Both the position numbers and the translations under genes were made by a program. The notes below the pieces were generated by a model. It ran no database searches. It saw only the letters and a program-made list of their open reading frames with translations, and was not told the origin of the DNA. DNA of 53,360 bases from Anaerolineae bacterium. Lineage in GTDB: Bacteria > Chloroflexota > Anaerolineae > Anaerolineales > Villigracilaceae. Below are positions 1 to 6,974 of the stretch, piece after piece. The stretch is taken from contig JAFLCE010000018.1 of assembly GCA_017303655.1 (NCBI GenBank), positions 1-53,360 of the forward strand, written 5' to 3'. The number at the start of each line of letters is the position of its first letter. Positions within the stretch are counted from its first letter, which is position 1.

Positions 1-1
1 A

Positions 2-217
2 ATTGGTATATGGGCAAAGTTATTACAAATCAAGTTTACATTTGAACTATTTCCATTTATTTATAGGCACAATGAAGAATATCTAGCCGCTGAAGCTATC
101 AACTATTTTTCCTGGGGAGCAGTCTATGCAATTTTCGCAAATCTAATAATCATCTTTCTTGTATGGCTACTTTTGCATCGAAAACTTACAAATAACACTC
201 TCGAAATTCATCAGTAA
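2..217 (+). CDS. C-terminal end of an unrecognised membrane protein (5' truncated by window edge)
   Basis: An open frame runs from base 2 to a TAA at 215-217, giving 71 residues with no start inside the window. The last third is a strongly hydrophobic stretch (YAIFANLIIIFLVWLLL) followed by a short basic-polar tail, as expected of a C-terminal transmembrane helix. I do not recognise the family. It lies directly upstream of the first attC-like repeat on the same strand, so it could be the cargo of a preceding cassette. The start lies outside the window. Confidence 0.55.
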   Translation: MGIWAKLLQIKFTFELFPFIYRHNEEYLAAEAINYFSWGAVYAIFANLIIIFLVWLLLHRKLTNNTLEIHQ

Positions 218-250
218 GTTGTAGTTTTTAAGTTTTAGATTTATTTGCGA

Positions 251-328
251 GACTGGTGGGATGGCTTCGCCAAGTCCACGTGATGGGGCGGTTGTCCCCT
301 ATCGGAGATGAGCCGCAAACCGTTAGCC
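251..328 (+). repeat. attC-like structured repeat, copy 1
   Basis: This contains the first copy (253-282) of a 30-base core with the internal hairpin GGCTTCGCC followed by AAGTCCACGTG. A second hairpin follows (GGGG at 285-288 pairing with CCCC at 296-299). It ends in GCAAACCGTTAGCC; GTTAGCC at 322-328 fits the position of the 3' simple site of an integron attC, with the next gene starting 27 bases later. The 5' simple site is not recognisable, so the left boundary is uncertain. Copies 2 and 3 lie at 947-1048 and 1624-1735. Confidence 0.5.
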
Positions 329-355
329 TGCCCTTCAACATAGGAATCGTCATAC

Positions 356-919
356 ATGAATGAAGAAAAATTCAAATTAGCGCTATTAGCACCTATAGAT
401 AACAACGGTGTAACTATCAAATTAATAGTAGATGTTGAAAATTCTCAAACCTTATCCATCAGGCATTATCCAGAATTTATTTGGTTTCTCCTTGGAACAA
501 TTGGCTCACTGGTAGGCTTTTTTATATCATTCGTAACAGGTTCACTTGCATGGGCTTTTTATTGTGTAGTAATTCTTGTAATTGTTTTTTATAATACTTT
601 TTATGCTCGTGCCTTTACGTGCATCATTGATAAGAAAACAAGCATAATTAAACATCATAGAAGTGGCGTATTGATGACTTCTTTTGATGAACATAAAAGC
701 AACCACAAAATTGCTGAAATTAAACGATTAGAAATACAACGATACGTTAAAGGTGGCAGATGGGCTTGGGCTGACAATTTCCAGATATTTTTGTTACTTG
801 AAAAAGGACAGAGAATACCACTTTCGCCCAGCAGTCTAGACTTTGGTGAATGTCAAGAATTCGCAGAGCAAATCCATGATTTCATTGGAAAAGAAATCCC
901 AAAGAAGGCACTCGGTTAA
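356..919 (+). CDS. hypothetical membrane protein (cassette cargo 1)
   Basis: The 187-residue product has a hydrophilic N-terminus (about 1-38). Two closely spaced hydrophobic helices follow (about 41-60 and 64-82), then a soluble C-terminal domain of roughly 100 residues rich in beta-type residues and ending in a lysine-rich segment. This layout resembles small membrane-anchored PH-like proteins, but I see no diagnostic motif and do not assign a family. The start is the only ATG close to the preceding repeat; the ribosome site is weak (TAGGAA, 12 bases upstream). The gene is AT-rich compared with the central part of the window and is bracketed by two attC-like repeats, so it is probably mobile cassette cargo. 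Confidence 0.7.
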   Translation: MNEEKFKLALLAPIDNNGVTIKLIVDVENSQTLSIRHYPEFIWFLLGTIGSLVGFFISFVTGSLAWAFYCVVILVIVFYNTFYARAFTCIIDKKTSIIKHHRSGVLMTSFDEHKSNHKIAEIKRLEIQRYVKGGRWAWADNFQIFLLLEKGQRIPLSPSSLDFGECQEFAEQIHDFIGKEIPKKALG

Positions 920-946
920 AATATAGTCCGTATATGGCAAGCATTG

Positions 947-1048
947 AGCTAACTAGCAAAGATACTTCTTGGCTTTTCTGGTTGGACGGCTACGCCGAGT
1001 CCACGTGGCGGGGCGGGTCACGCAATCCATTTGGTGCTGGCGTTGAAA
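947..1048 (+). repeat. attC-like structured repeat, copy 2
   Basis: It begins with AGCTAAC (947-953) and ends with GTTGAAA (1042-1048), the AAC...GTT arrangement of integron recombination sites. The core at 978-1007 matches copies 1 and 3 with a few substitutions, and the compensating hairpin GGCTACGCC is kept. The 5' part shares GCAAAGATACT with copy 3 but lacks about nine bases present there. It lies between two same-strand cargo genes. It is translated in the long open frame starting at 934, which is therefore a spurious extension of the next gene. Confidence 0.55.
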
Positions 1049-1101
1049 ACAAAAGAAGTTCATTCTGGTTTGTAGACAATCTTACCTGCGGGTTAATAAT
1101 C

Positions 1102-1590
1102 ATGGAAAAAGCGTCAATAATATTTTCAGTATTGATACACAGTGATGAGTTCATGTATCTGTTTTGGGGAATACTTGGATTTTTCAACATGATTTTAGGT
1201 TCATTTTTATTGAAGTCAAAAAGCCTAGGCGAAAAAGAGTTAGTGGAAATATCGCCTGATTTCAAAAATATCAATTCAGATTACATCGTGTTTAGCATTT
1301 TTGCTATCATGCTTATAATCACCCCAATATTGATAATGATGTCGGGTTTGGATAAATGGGCATTGGCAAATTACATGAGAAGGTTTTATCCTACATTTGT
1401 TTTCTTTTTTTCAGGCTATGGAATTTACCAGGCGCTATTCGCTATATCAAAAGGCGTTTATCCAATGGGAAAAATATTGTATTTTATTTACGATGATATA
1501 AAAGTAATTCGCCGTGCCGCAAAAATTCACATCATATCGTCAGTCGTTTTGTTTGCTCTCTCTATTTTGGTTTTTTTTATGACAGTATAG
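1102..1590 (+). CDS. hypothetical four-helix membrane protein (cassette cargo 2)
   Basis: I place the start at the ATG at 1102 (MEKASIIF), giving 162 residues. The frame is open back to an ATG at 934, but that extension translates the attC-like repeat and is polar, so it is unlikely to be protein. The product has about four hydrophobic segments (near residues 4-32, 54-75, 92-110 and 135-160) separated by short charged loops. No family is recognised. The gene is AT-rich and is followed 33 bases later by repeat copy 3. The ribosome site is poor, as is common for cassette genes. Confidence 0.6.
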   Translation: MEKASIIFSVLIHSDEFMYLFWGILGFFNMILGSFLLKSKSLGEKELVEISPDFKNINSDYIVFSIFAIMLIITPILIMMSGLDKWALANYMRRFYPTFVFFFSGYGIYQALFAISKGVYPMGKILYFIYDDIKVIRRAAKIHIISSVVLFALSILVFFMTV

Positions 1591-1623
1591 GTAAACCCAA
1601 AAGGCGTACAATTCCAAAAATGC

Positions 1624-1735
1624 GCCTAACAAAACGTGCAGCAAAGATACTACCTGATTTCTGGTGAGACGGCTTCGCCAAGTCCACGTGGGTGCCCCGT
1701 GAAGATTGCACGGGACGAACCATAAACTGTTATCC
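1624..1735 (+). repeat. attC-like structured repeat, copy 3 (best preserved)
   Basis: It starts with GCCTAAC (1624-1630), which matches the integron consensus RYYYAAC, and ends with GTTATCC (1729-1735). Inside, CGTGCA (1635-1640) is complementary to TGCACG (1707-1712). The 30-base core (1661-1690) matches the other two copies, and CCCGTG/CACGGG (1696-1701/1709-1714) forms a further hairpin. The length of 112 bases is within the range of known attC sites. The next gene starts 32 bases after the 3' site. No integrase gene lies in the window. Confidence 0.6.
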
Positions 1736-1767
1736 CATCCTTTGTAATAAACTAAGAACTTTCAATT

Positions 1768-2163
1768 ATGGTTGTAATTCGACTATTTGCCTTTTTCTCA
1801 ATCATTGCCATTCTTGTTGGAGTTATTGCCTACGGAGTAGCTCTGAGTCGAAAGGCAAAATCTGAGTCGGACAAAATCTTTATTTCTCGCTTCTTCATTA
1901 TTTTAATAATTACTTTTGCGGCTGGCGGAATCACTCGCACAATACAGCAAAACACAGAAAATGAATGGTTAAATGGATTTGTCCCGATTTTTGGCGGCTT
2001 ATTTATTTCGCTTTGGGGAATTCCTTTCTTTTGGCGAGTTGGTAAAGATAATATCAAAGGGGTAAAAAGTTTTCTCTTCTTGGTCCCAGGTCTACTTTTC
2101 GTACTTCTAGGCTTGGGCATCATCTATATTGGAATCACACAAGTTTGGAAGGTATTATTGTAG
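1768..2163 (+). CDS. hypothetical membrane protein (cassette cargo 3)
   Basis: The 131-residue product is almost entirely membrane-embedded, with four hydrophobic segments at about residues 4-26, 40-56, 69-90 and 101-127. Short loops containing charged residues (RKAKSESDK, QQNTENEW, RVGKDNIKG) separate them. I recognise no catalytic motif or family. The start follows the 3' end of an attC-like repeat by 32 bases, the normal cassette layout. No fourth repeat is visible downstream, so this may be the last recognisable cassette. Confidence 0.6.
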   Translation: MVVIRLFAFFSIIAILVGVIAYGVALSRKAKSESDKIFISRFFIILIITFAAGGITRTIQQNTENEWLNGFVPIFGGLFISLWGIPFFWRVGKDNIKGVKSFLFLVPGLLFVLLGLGIIYIGITQVWKVLL

Positions 2164-2217
2164 GGTAGACAAAATCAAGTCATATATTTTTTCCGCATAT
2201 TAGTAAGTTTTTTTATT

Positions 2218-2245
2218 GGTGTTTGTCACATCCCAGACAAACACC
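2218..2245. repeat. perfect inverted repeat, 10-base arms
   Basis: GGTGTTTGTC (2218-2227) and GACAAACACC (2236-2245) pair perfectly around an eight-base loop. The plus-strand T-run lies before the hairpin rather than after it, so it is not a standard terminator for the upstream gene. It marks the point where the attC-like repeats stop and could be an array boundary, but this is only positional. Confidence 0.5.
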
Positions 2246-2320
2246 GGGATAATACCGACGCTGGCAATTCCGCAAAACATTAGGTATCATCACCCCCACT
2301 GGTCACTTAGGCGAAATCCA

Positions 2321-2830
2321 ATGAATGAAGTAGAACTTGAAACGACCATCAATATCCAAAAACTGGGTTATACCTTTCTCGATAAACCTGTCCTTATCGG
2401 CGGGATGGCAATGGAGTATTACGGGTTGCGCAAGCATGGCGATGATGTTGACTTCATCATCACAGAGCGTGATTACCAAAGGCTGAAAGTCCAATACCCA
2501 GATAATCGAAAAGATGTTTGGGGTGACTTCGGCATACTCGTACATGGATTTGAACTATTTCGGAGTATTTACAAGTTTGACCATGCTCATTATTCGGCAG
2601 GCGCAATCGAGTTAACGAACTATAAGGTCATCAGTATCGATATGCTTTTTCGGATGAAGGTATTTGCAATGGGCGTTGCTCAAAAGCATGATACTGACCT
2701 TCAGCTTCTCAAAGAATATTATCAACGGTTCCAGAATCAAGAATATCGGGAATATATGGAACGGCATATCAATCGTTATACATCTTCAGAAGATGGCATC
2801 TTCCTTGGGATTCGTTATGACGATAAATAG
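2321..2830 (+). CDS. nucleotidyltransferase-like protein
   Basis: The motif VLIGGMAMEYYGL...DDVDFII (about residues 24-47) has the GG followed by D-x-D arrangement of the polymerase-beta-type nucleotidyltransferase fold, as in small MNT/AbiEii-like and antibiotic-adenylyltransferase-like proteins. The rest is a helical segment with no recognised substrate-binding signature. I start at 2321 (MNEVELE, 169 residues); the frame is open to 2216 but would translate an inverted repeat. The next gene overlaps the 3' end by 14 bases, so the two are probably co-translated. The substrate is unknown: it could modify a nucleotide, an RNA or a protein. Confidence 0.6.
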   Translation: MNEVELETTINIQKLGYTFLDKPVLIGGMAMEYYGLRKHGDDVDFIITERDYQRLKVQYPDNRKDVWGDFGILVHGFELFRSIYKFDHAHYSAGAIELTNYKVISIDMLFRMKVFAMGVAQKHDTDLQLLKEYYQRFQNQEYREYMERHINRYTSSEDGIFLGIRYDDK

Positions 2831-3473
2831 TAGTCAAGCAGATATCTGCTCCAAAATTCTAGATTCAATCCACCGCATCACACAAAGAACTCCTCAGCCG
2901 ATCTTGGTTGCGCTAGACGGCGCGAGTGGCTCAGGAAAGTCTACTCTGGCGTCCATGCTCGAACAAAGATCAGATGCGGTGGTCGTGCCATCCGATGATT
3001 TTTTTGCCGCCAATATCCCTGATTGGGAATGGGATACACGCTCCGTGCCCGAAAGAGCAAGGGATGTTCTCGGTTGGCAGCGCCTACGTAAAGAAGCCCT
3101 CGAACCGTTGCTTGAAAATAAAACCGCAAAATGGCATCCGTTCGACTTTACAGCAGGCATACGCTCAGATGGGACGTATGGAATGAGTGAAAAATATGTT
3201 GAGAAACAGCCTGCCCCGGTGATCATCCTCGAAGGAGCCTATTCTTCGAATCCCATCCTTTCTGACCTGATCGATTTCAAAATATTAATAGACCTTCCCA
3301 TTCTTGAACGTCACCAACGCCTTGATAAACGGGAAGAAGATAAGCAGTTTTTACAAAGGTGGCATATACTTTGGGATGCAGTCGAAGAATATTACTTTTC
3401 AGAAATCATGTCAACGTCATCGTTTGATTTGGTCATCACAAACACCGGCTTTATAGAAAATCCAAACGCCTGA
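2817..3473 (+). CDS. P-loop kinase of the uridine kinase-like superfamily
   Basis: The product is 218 residues from the ATG at 2817. A clear Walker A motif, GASGSGKST, lies at about residues 34-42. It is followed by the strand-and-Asp segment VVVPSDDFF, typical of uridine/phosphoribulokinase-type kinases, and by IILEGAYSS, where those enzymes carry the second acidic motif. An arginine-rich lid (ERHQRLDKREEDKQF) follows. These features support a cytoplasmic small-molecule phosphotransferase, but the substrate cannot be read from the sequence. The start is chosen because the overlap with the preceding nucleotidyltransferase gene (14 bases) suggests coupling; the frame opens earlier, but that part has no kinase features. 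Confidence 0.7.
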   Translation: MTINSSQADICSKILDSIHRITQRTPQPILVALDGASGSGKSTLASMLEQRSDAVVVPSDDFFAANIPDWEWDTRSVPERARDVLGWQRLRKEALEPLLENKTAKWHPFDFTAGIRSDGTYGMSEKYVEKQPAPVIILEGAYSSNPILSDLIDFKILIDLPILERHQRLDKREEDKQFLQRWHILWDAVEEYYFSEIMSTSSFDLVITNTGFIENPNA

Positions 3474-3504
3474 CACGGCATATACATCTTCTCTTGGCGG
3501 AAAC

Positions 3505-3978
3505 ATGCTCAAACCCACAAAACTTCTATCTATTGGACTATTCCTATTGCTTTTCGTTGCCTGTGCCCCATCTGTGCAAAACATCGAGGGTGAAATTTGG
3601 GTGGCTTTCTCTGCTGAAAATGCCAGTCAGGCTGGTCTAAATGAATGGCATTTTCCGGATGATGTCACATATTGGTCGCCCAGTGCGGCAGACATCCTTG
3701 CTGTGGAAGAGGGAGTCGCCGCGTTTTTGCAGGAGAACGAGTCCGCTTTTTTTACAGACATCCCTGTTTGGGAACGTCTGGATGAATATAACCGCCAATA
3801 TATTGGGATAGTATGGGATGGCAAAAAAATCCTCTATGCCAATTTCTTTTGCAGCGACGAGCCTGATTGGAAAGAAAATTTCGTTTTGGTCATGGATGGC
3901 GGAGCTTGTTACTTTCAATTCAAGTTCGACCCGAACACAGGTGAATTCTTCCAGTTACAGGTCAATGGAGAAGCATAA
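3505..3978 (+). CDS. small secreted lipoprotein, function unknown
   Basis: The 157-residue product has a lipoprotein signal peptide: MLKPTK, a hydrophobic core, and the lipobox FVAC with the acylated cysteine near residue 20. The mature part is acidic and rich in aromatic residues (WVAF, WSPS, WERLDEY, YIGIVWDGKKILYANFFC). It contains two further cysteines near the C-terminus (FFCSDE and GGACYF) that could form a disulfide. Expected location is the outer face of the cytoplasmic membrane. I do not recognise the family. The gene is 31 bases downstream of the kinase gene and may be transcribed with it. Confidence 0.7.
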   Translation: MLKPTKLLSIGLFLLLFVACAPSVQNIEGEIWVAFSAENASQAGLNEWHFPDDVTYWSPSAADILAVEEGVAAFLQENESAFFTDIPVWERLDEYNRQYIGIVWDGKKILYANFFCSDEPDWKENFVLVMDGGACYFQFKFDPNTGEFFQLQVNGEA

Positions 3979-4044
3979 AAATTTTAGGAATCAAGAGAGC
4001 ATCTGTTTAATAGCAAAAAAATTTCTTTCAAACAAGGTGATTTT

Positions 4045-5055
4045 ATGAACTCTCTGCAACGCATAAAAAACGTCATCGCTGGCGAGCCAGTGGACCGTAC
4101 TCCCAACCTCGATATTTTCATGATCCGAGCCGTACATCATCTCGGCATCCCACTATCCAAATATTATCTTGACTACCGTGTGTTATGTGAAGTGAACATG
4201 GCTGTCTTAAAAGATTTCGAGTTGGATGTTGTGCAAGCCATTTCCGATCCCTATCGAGAAGCCTGCGACATGGGGCTCGAAGTGGAATTTCCATTTGATA
4301 AGATGCCCATGCACAGAAATCTGGTCATCCATGAGCCGGAAGATCTTGCCAAGATTCAATTCCCGGTGCAAAATTTTGGTCCACGCATGACAGATCGCCT
4401 GGAAGGTGTCCGCGCCATGCGGGAACAGGTAGGCGACGAAGTTGCAGTGATGGGCTGGGTCGAAGGTGCCTTTGCAGAAGCCGCAGATTTGCGCGGCATG
4501 ACCGAGATCATGAAGGATCTATATTTGCGCCCCAACTGGCTGAAAGAATTGCTTGAAAAATGTGCAGAAGTCGAGATCGCTTTCGCCTCTGCCCAAATCG
4601 ACGCCGGTGCGCACATGATCGGGCTGGGTGACGCTGCTGCCTCTCTCATCTCACCACGCATGTATCGAGAATTCGCCCTCCCCTATCAACAACGCATCTT
4701 TGAAGCCGTCAAAGCCAAGGGCGCTATTCCACGCTTGCACATCTGCGGCAAGACCTCACACATCCATAAGGAAATGGCACAAAGCGGCGCACAGATCATT
4801 GATGTGGATTGGATGAATGACTTGCAAAAAGCGTCTGAAGTTATGGAAGGTGTGGTCATATGCGGTAACCTCGACCCAGTCACTGTCTTCTTGCAAGGAA
4901 CGCCAGAGGATGTCTACCAAGGTGTGATCGCCAACGCCAAAGCAGGCGGCTCCTGCTGGATATCCGCGGGCGGGTGCGAGATCCCAGATGAAACGCCCAT
5001 CGAAAATCTTAGAGCACAAAGTCAGGCATTGCGCGATCTGGGAGCCAGAGTATGA
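4045..5055 (+). CDS. uroporphyrinogen decarboxylase-family protein, methylcobamide methyltransferase-like
   Basis: The 336-residue protein has the (beta/alpha)8 fold signatures of the UROD/MtaA family: ERIKNV-like opening (LQRIKNVIAGEPVDRTP, 4-20), MGWVEGAFAEAADLRG (136-151) and a C-terminal GG.CWISAGGCEIP. Residues H232-x-C234 (LHICGK) and C311 match the HxC...C zinc site of corrinoid-dependent methyltransferases such as MtaA and CmuA. True decarboxylases lack this site, so a methyl transfer role is more likely than haem synthesis. No corrinoid protein gene is adjacent. The ribosome site AAGGTG lies five bases before the ATG. The stop overlaps the next start (ATGA), so translation is probably coupled to the GH127 gene. 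Confidence 0.8.
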   Translation: MNSLQRIKNVIAGEPVDRTPNLDIFMIRAVHHLGIPLSKYYLDYRVLCEVNMAVLKDFELDVVQAISDPYREACDMGLEVEFPFDKMPMHRNLVIHEPEDLAKIQFPVQNFGPRMTDRLEGVRAMREQVGDEVAVMGWVEGAFAEAADLRGMTEIMKDLYLRPNWLKELLEKCAEVEIAFASAQIDAGAHMIGLGDAAASLISPRMYREFALPYQQRIFEAVKAKGAIPRLHICGKTSHIHKEMAQSGAQIIDVDWMNDLQKASEVMEGVVICGNLDPVTVFLQGTPEDVYQGVIANAKAGGSCWISAGGCEIPDETPIENLRAQSQALRDLGARV

Positions 5056-6974
5056 CATCTCCTTACGACAAAATATCCACTAAGCCACAAGCATATGAAT
5101 GGATACGCTTTGGAGAAATAAAACCCGCAGGCTGGATGCAAGCCCAAATGCAACGTGATCTGGTTCACGGCTTCGTTGGGCATCTCGATGAACTCGTCCC
5201 TGACTTGATCCAAAAAGACGATATCTACGGCAAAGACCGCCTCACCAAAACTGCGAAGACCAAAGACCTCGGGGTCGTTTCCAAAGAAACCGAATGGGAA
5301 GTTCAATTTCTTTGGTGGAACAGCGAAACACAATCCAACTGGCGAGATGGGTTTGTGCGCAACACACTGCTCCTCGAAAACTCTATTTACCTTGAAAAAG
5401 TCCGCGAATACATCAAGCGTATTCTTGCCACCCAAGATGCAGACGGCTATCTTGGCATCTATGCCCCTGACCTGCGCTTCAATTTCAACAGCGAAAATGG
5501 AGAGCTATGGGCACAGGCATCTTTATTCCGCGTTCTGCTTGGGTATTATGAAGCAACGGGCGAAACGTCAGTATTAAATGCCGTCATCCGCGCAGTAGAT
5601 GTCACCATACAGGCATATCCAACTAATCAGTCTCATCCGTTTACCGTCACGAATGATTACGCCGGAGTCTGTCATGGATTGGTCTTTACCGATGTGCTAG
5701 ACAGGCTCTATCAACTCACCCAACAAGAAAAGTATCTCGATTACGCTCTCTGGCTCTATGCGGAATACAGCGAAGCAACCCTTAGCGCGGATGATGTACG
5801 GTACATCCACCTGACCGACCCAGCTTATCGTTTTCGCGCCCATGGGGTTCATACCTACGAACATTTGCGTTCACTTGTAACAGCCGTATACGCATCTGGG
5901 AATCCCCTACTGGAAGGTGCATTGTCCGCTTATCTCGAGAAACTGGAGCTCTGCCTGACTCCCAGTGGAGCACCCATCGGCGATGAAAATATCAATGGCA
6001 GGCAGGCAGACGCGTCAGAAATCGGATACGAGTATTGTTCCATCCACGAATTGCTTGATGCATATTCCCATCTACTCCAAAAGACCGGCGACCCACAATG
6101 GGGAGATCGCATCGAATGGCTGTTATTCAACGCCGGGCAAGGAGCGCGACATCCACAAGAAAGCGCGATTGCCTATCTGAAAACCGACAATTCCTATTCG
6201 ATGACAGGTCCGCTTCACCCCGACGACCCGATCGATTCCCGTAACCCTCAGACGCGCTATAAATATTCGCCCGCGCATCAAGACGTAGCCGTGTGTTGTG
6301 TCCCCAACGCCGGGCGGATCTACCCATACTATGTCAAATCCATGTGGATGCGTACACCCAAAGGCTTGTTCTGTGCGCTGTACGGAGCCAGTGAATTGAA
6401 CACCGAAGTCAACGGTGTAAACGTCCATATCACTGAGCAAACAAATTATCCGTTTGACCTGACCATATCTTTCTTGATCGATGTCTCACAACCTGTTGAA
6501 TTTGAACTCGCCTTTCGTAAACCTGCCTGGGCAATTGGGTTTGAAGTACAAAATGAAAGCGAATGGCAAGAAGAGAACGGCGTCATAAAGATTTATAAAA
6601 TATGGAAAGCTGGCGACAAGTTTGTGCTTAATTTCCAAGCAAAAGTCATTACCAATCAATTTAACAAGGATGAACACTTCATAAGTTACGGTCCGCTGGT
6701 TTTTGCCCGTCCGTTAAATGGACAAGCTAAAGAAGGCAGAACCTATCCAGTAGAAGGGCTCCGAGATCTCTATTATTCTCTGGATGATTCTGCAAGCTCG
6801 TTTGATCTCCCTACCATGGGTGAAAAAGACTTGCATCTTGAACAACAACCCTTCCATGCAGAAAACCCATGGGAGACTCTATCTATTACTACAAGCTCCA
6901 AATCATCTCCCAAGTTACTTCCCATGGGATCAAGCATCTTGCGCCAAATCACATTTCGCCAACTGAATAAATAA
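5052..6974 (+). CDS. glycoside hydrolase family 127 (beta-L-arabinofuranosidase, DUF1680)
   Basis: The 640-residue protein matches GH127 in length and layout: an N-terminal (alpha/alpha)6 barrel followed by beta-sandwich domains. The zinc-binding active site is visible: E327 and C329 in YEYCS, and C415-C416 in VCCVPN, the E-x-C plus CC pattern known from Bifidobacterium HypBA1, where one of the cysteines is the nucleophile. It would release L-arabinofuranose from beta-linked arabino-oligosaccharides. No signal peptide is seen, so it acts in the cytoplasm on imported oligosaccharides. It overlaps the upstream UROD-family gene by four bases and the downstream GH125 gene by one, so the three probably form an operon. 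Confidence 0.9.
   Translation: MTSPYDKISTKPQAYEWIRFGEIKPAGWMQAQMQRDLVHGFVGHLDELVPDLIQKDDIYGKDRLTKTAKTKDLGVVSKETEWEVQFLWWNSETQSNWRDGFVRNTLLLENSIYLEKVREYIKRILATQDADGYLGIYAPDLRFNFNSENGELWAQASLFRVLLGYYEATGETSVLNAVIRAVDVTIQAYPTNQSHPFTVTNDYAGVCHGLVFTDVLDRLYQLTQQEKYLDYALWLYAEYSEATLSADDVRYIHLTDPAYRFRAHGVHTYEHLRSLVTAVYASGNPLLEGALSAYLEKLELCLTPSGAPIGDENINGRQADASEIGYEYCSIHELLDAYSHLLQKTGDPQWGDRIEWLLFNAGQGARHPQESAIAYLKTDNSYSMTGPLHPDDPIDSRNPQTRYKYSPAHQDVAVCCVPNAGRIYPYYVKSMWMRTPKGLFCALYGASELNTEVNGVNVHITEQTNYPFDLTISFLIDVSQPVEFELAFRKPAWAIGFEVQNESEWQEENGVIKIYKIWKAGDKFVLNFQAKVITNQFNKDEHFISYGPLVFARPLNGQAKEGRTYPVEGLRDLYYSLDDSASSFDLPTMGEKDLHLEQQPFHAENPWETLSITTSSKSSPKLLPMGSSILRQITFRQLNK

Noticed and set aside
1-2300. 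Prophage or insertion sequence remnant
   Set aside because: No transposase, recombinase or phage structural motif is visible, and the repeats fit attC-like sites better than terminal inverted repeats.
2216-2320. N-terminal extension of the nucleotidyltransferase-like protein
   Set aside because: It would translate a perfect inverted repeat and gives a polar sequence without homology; the ATG at 2321 leaves the whole domain intact.
4045-5055. hemE (uroporphyrinogen decarboxylase proper)
   Set aside because: The HxC...C zinc residues and the glycosidase context fit the methyltransferase branch; no other haem gene is nearby.
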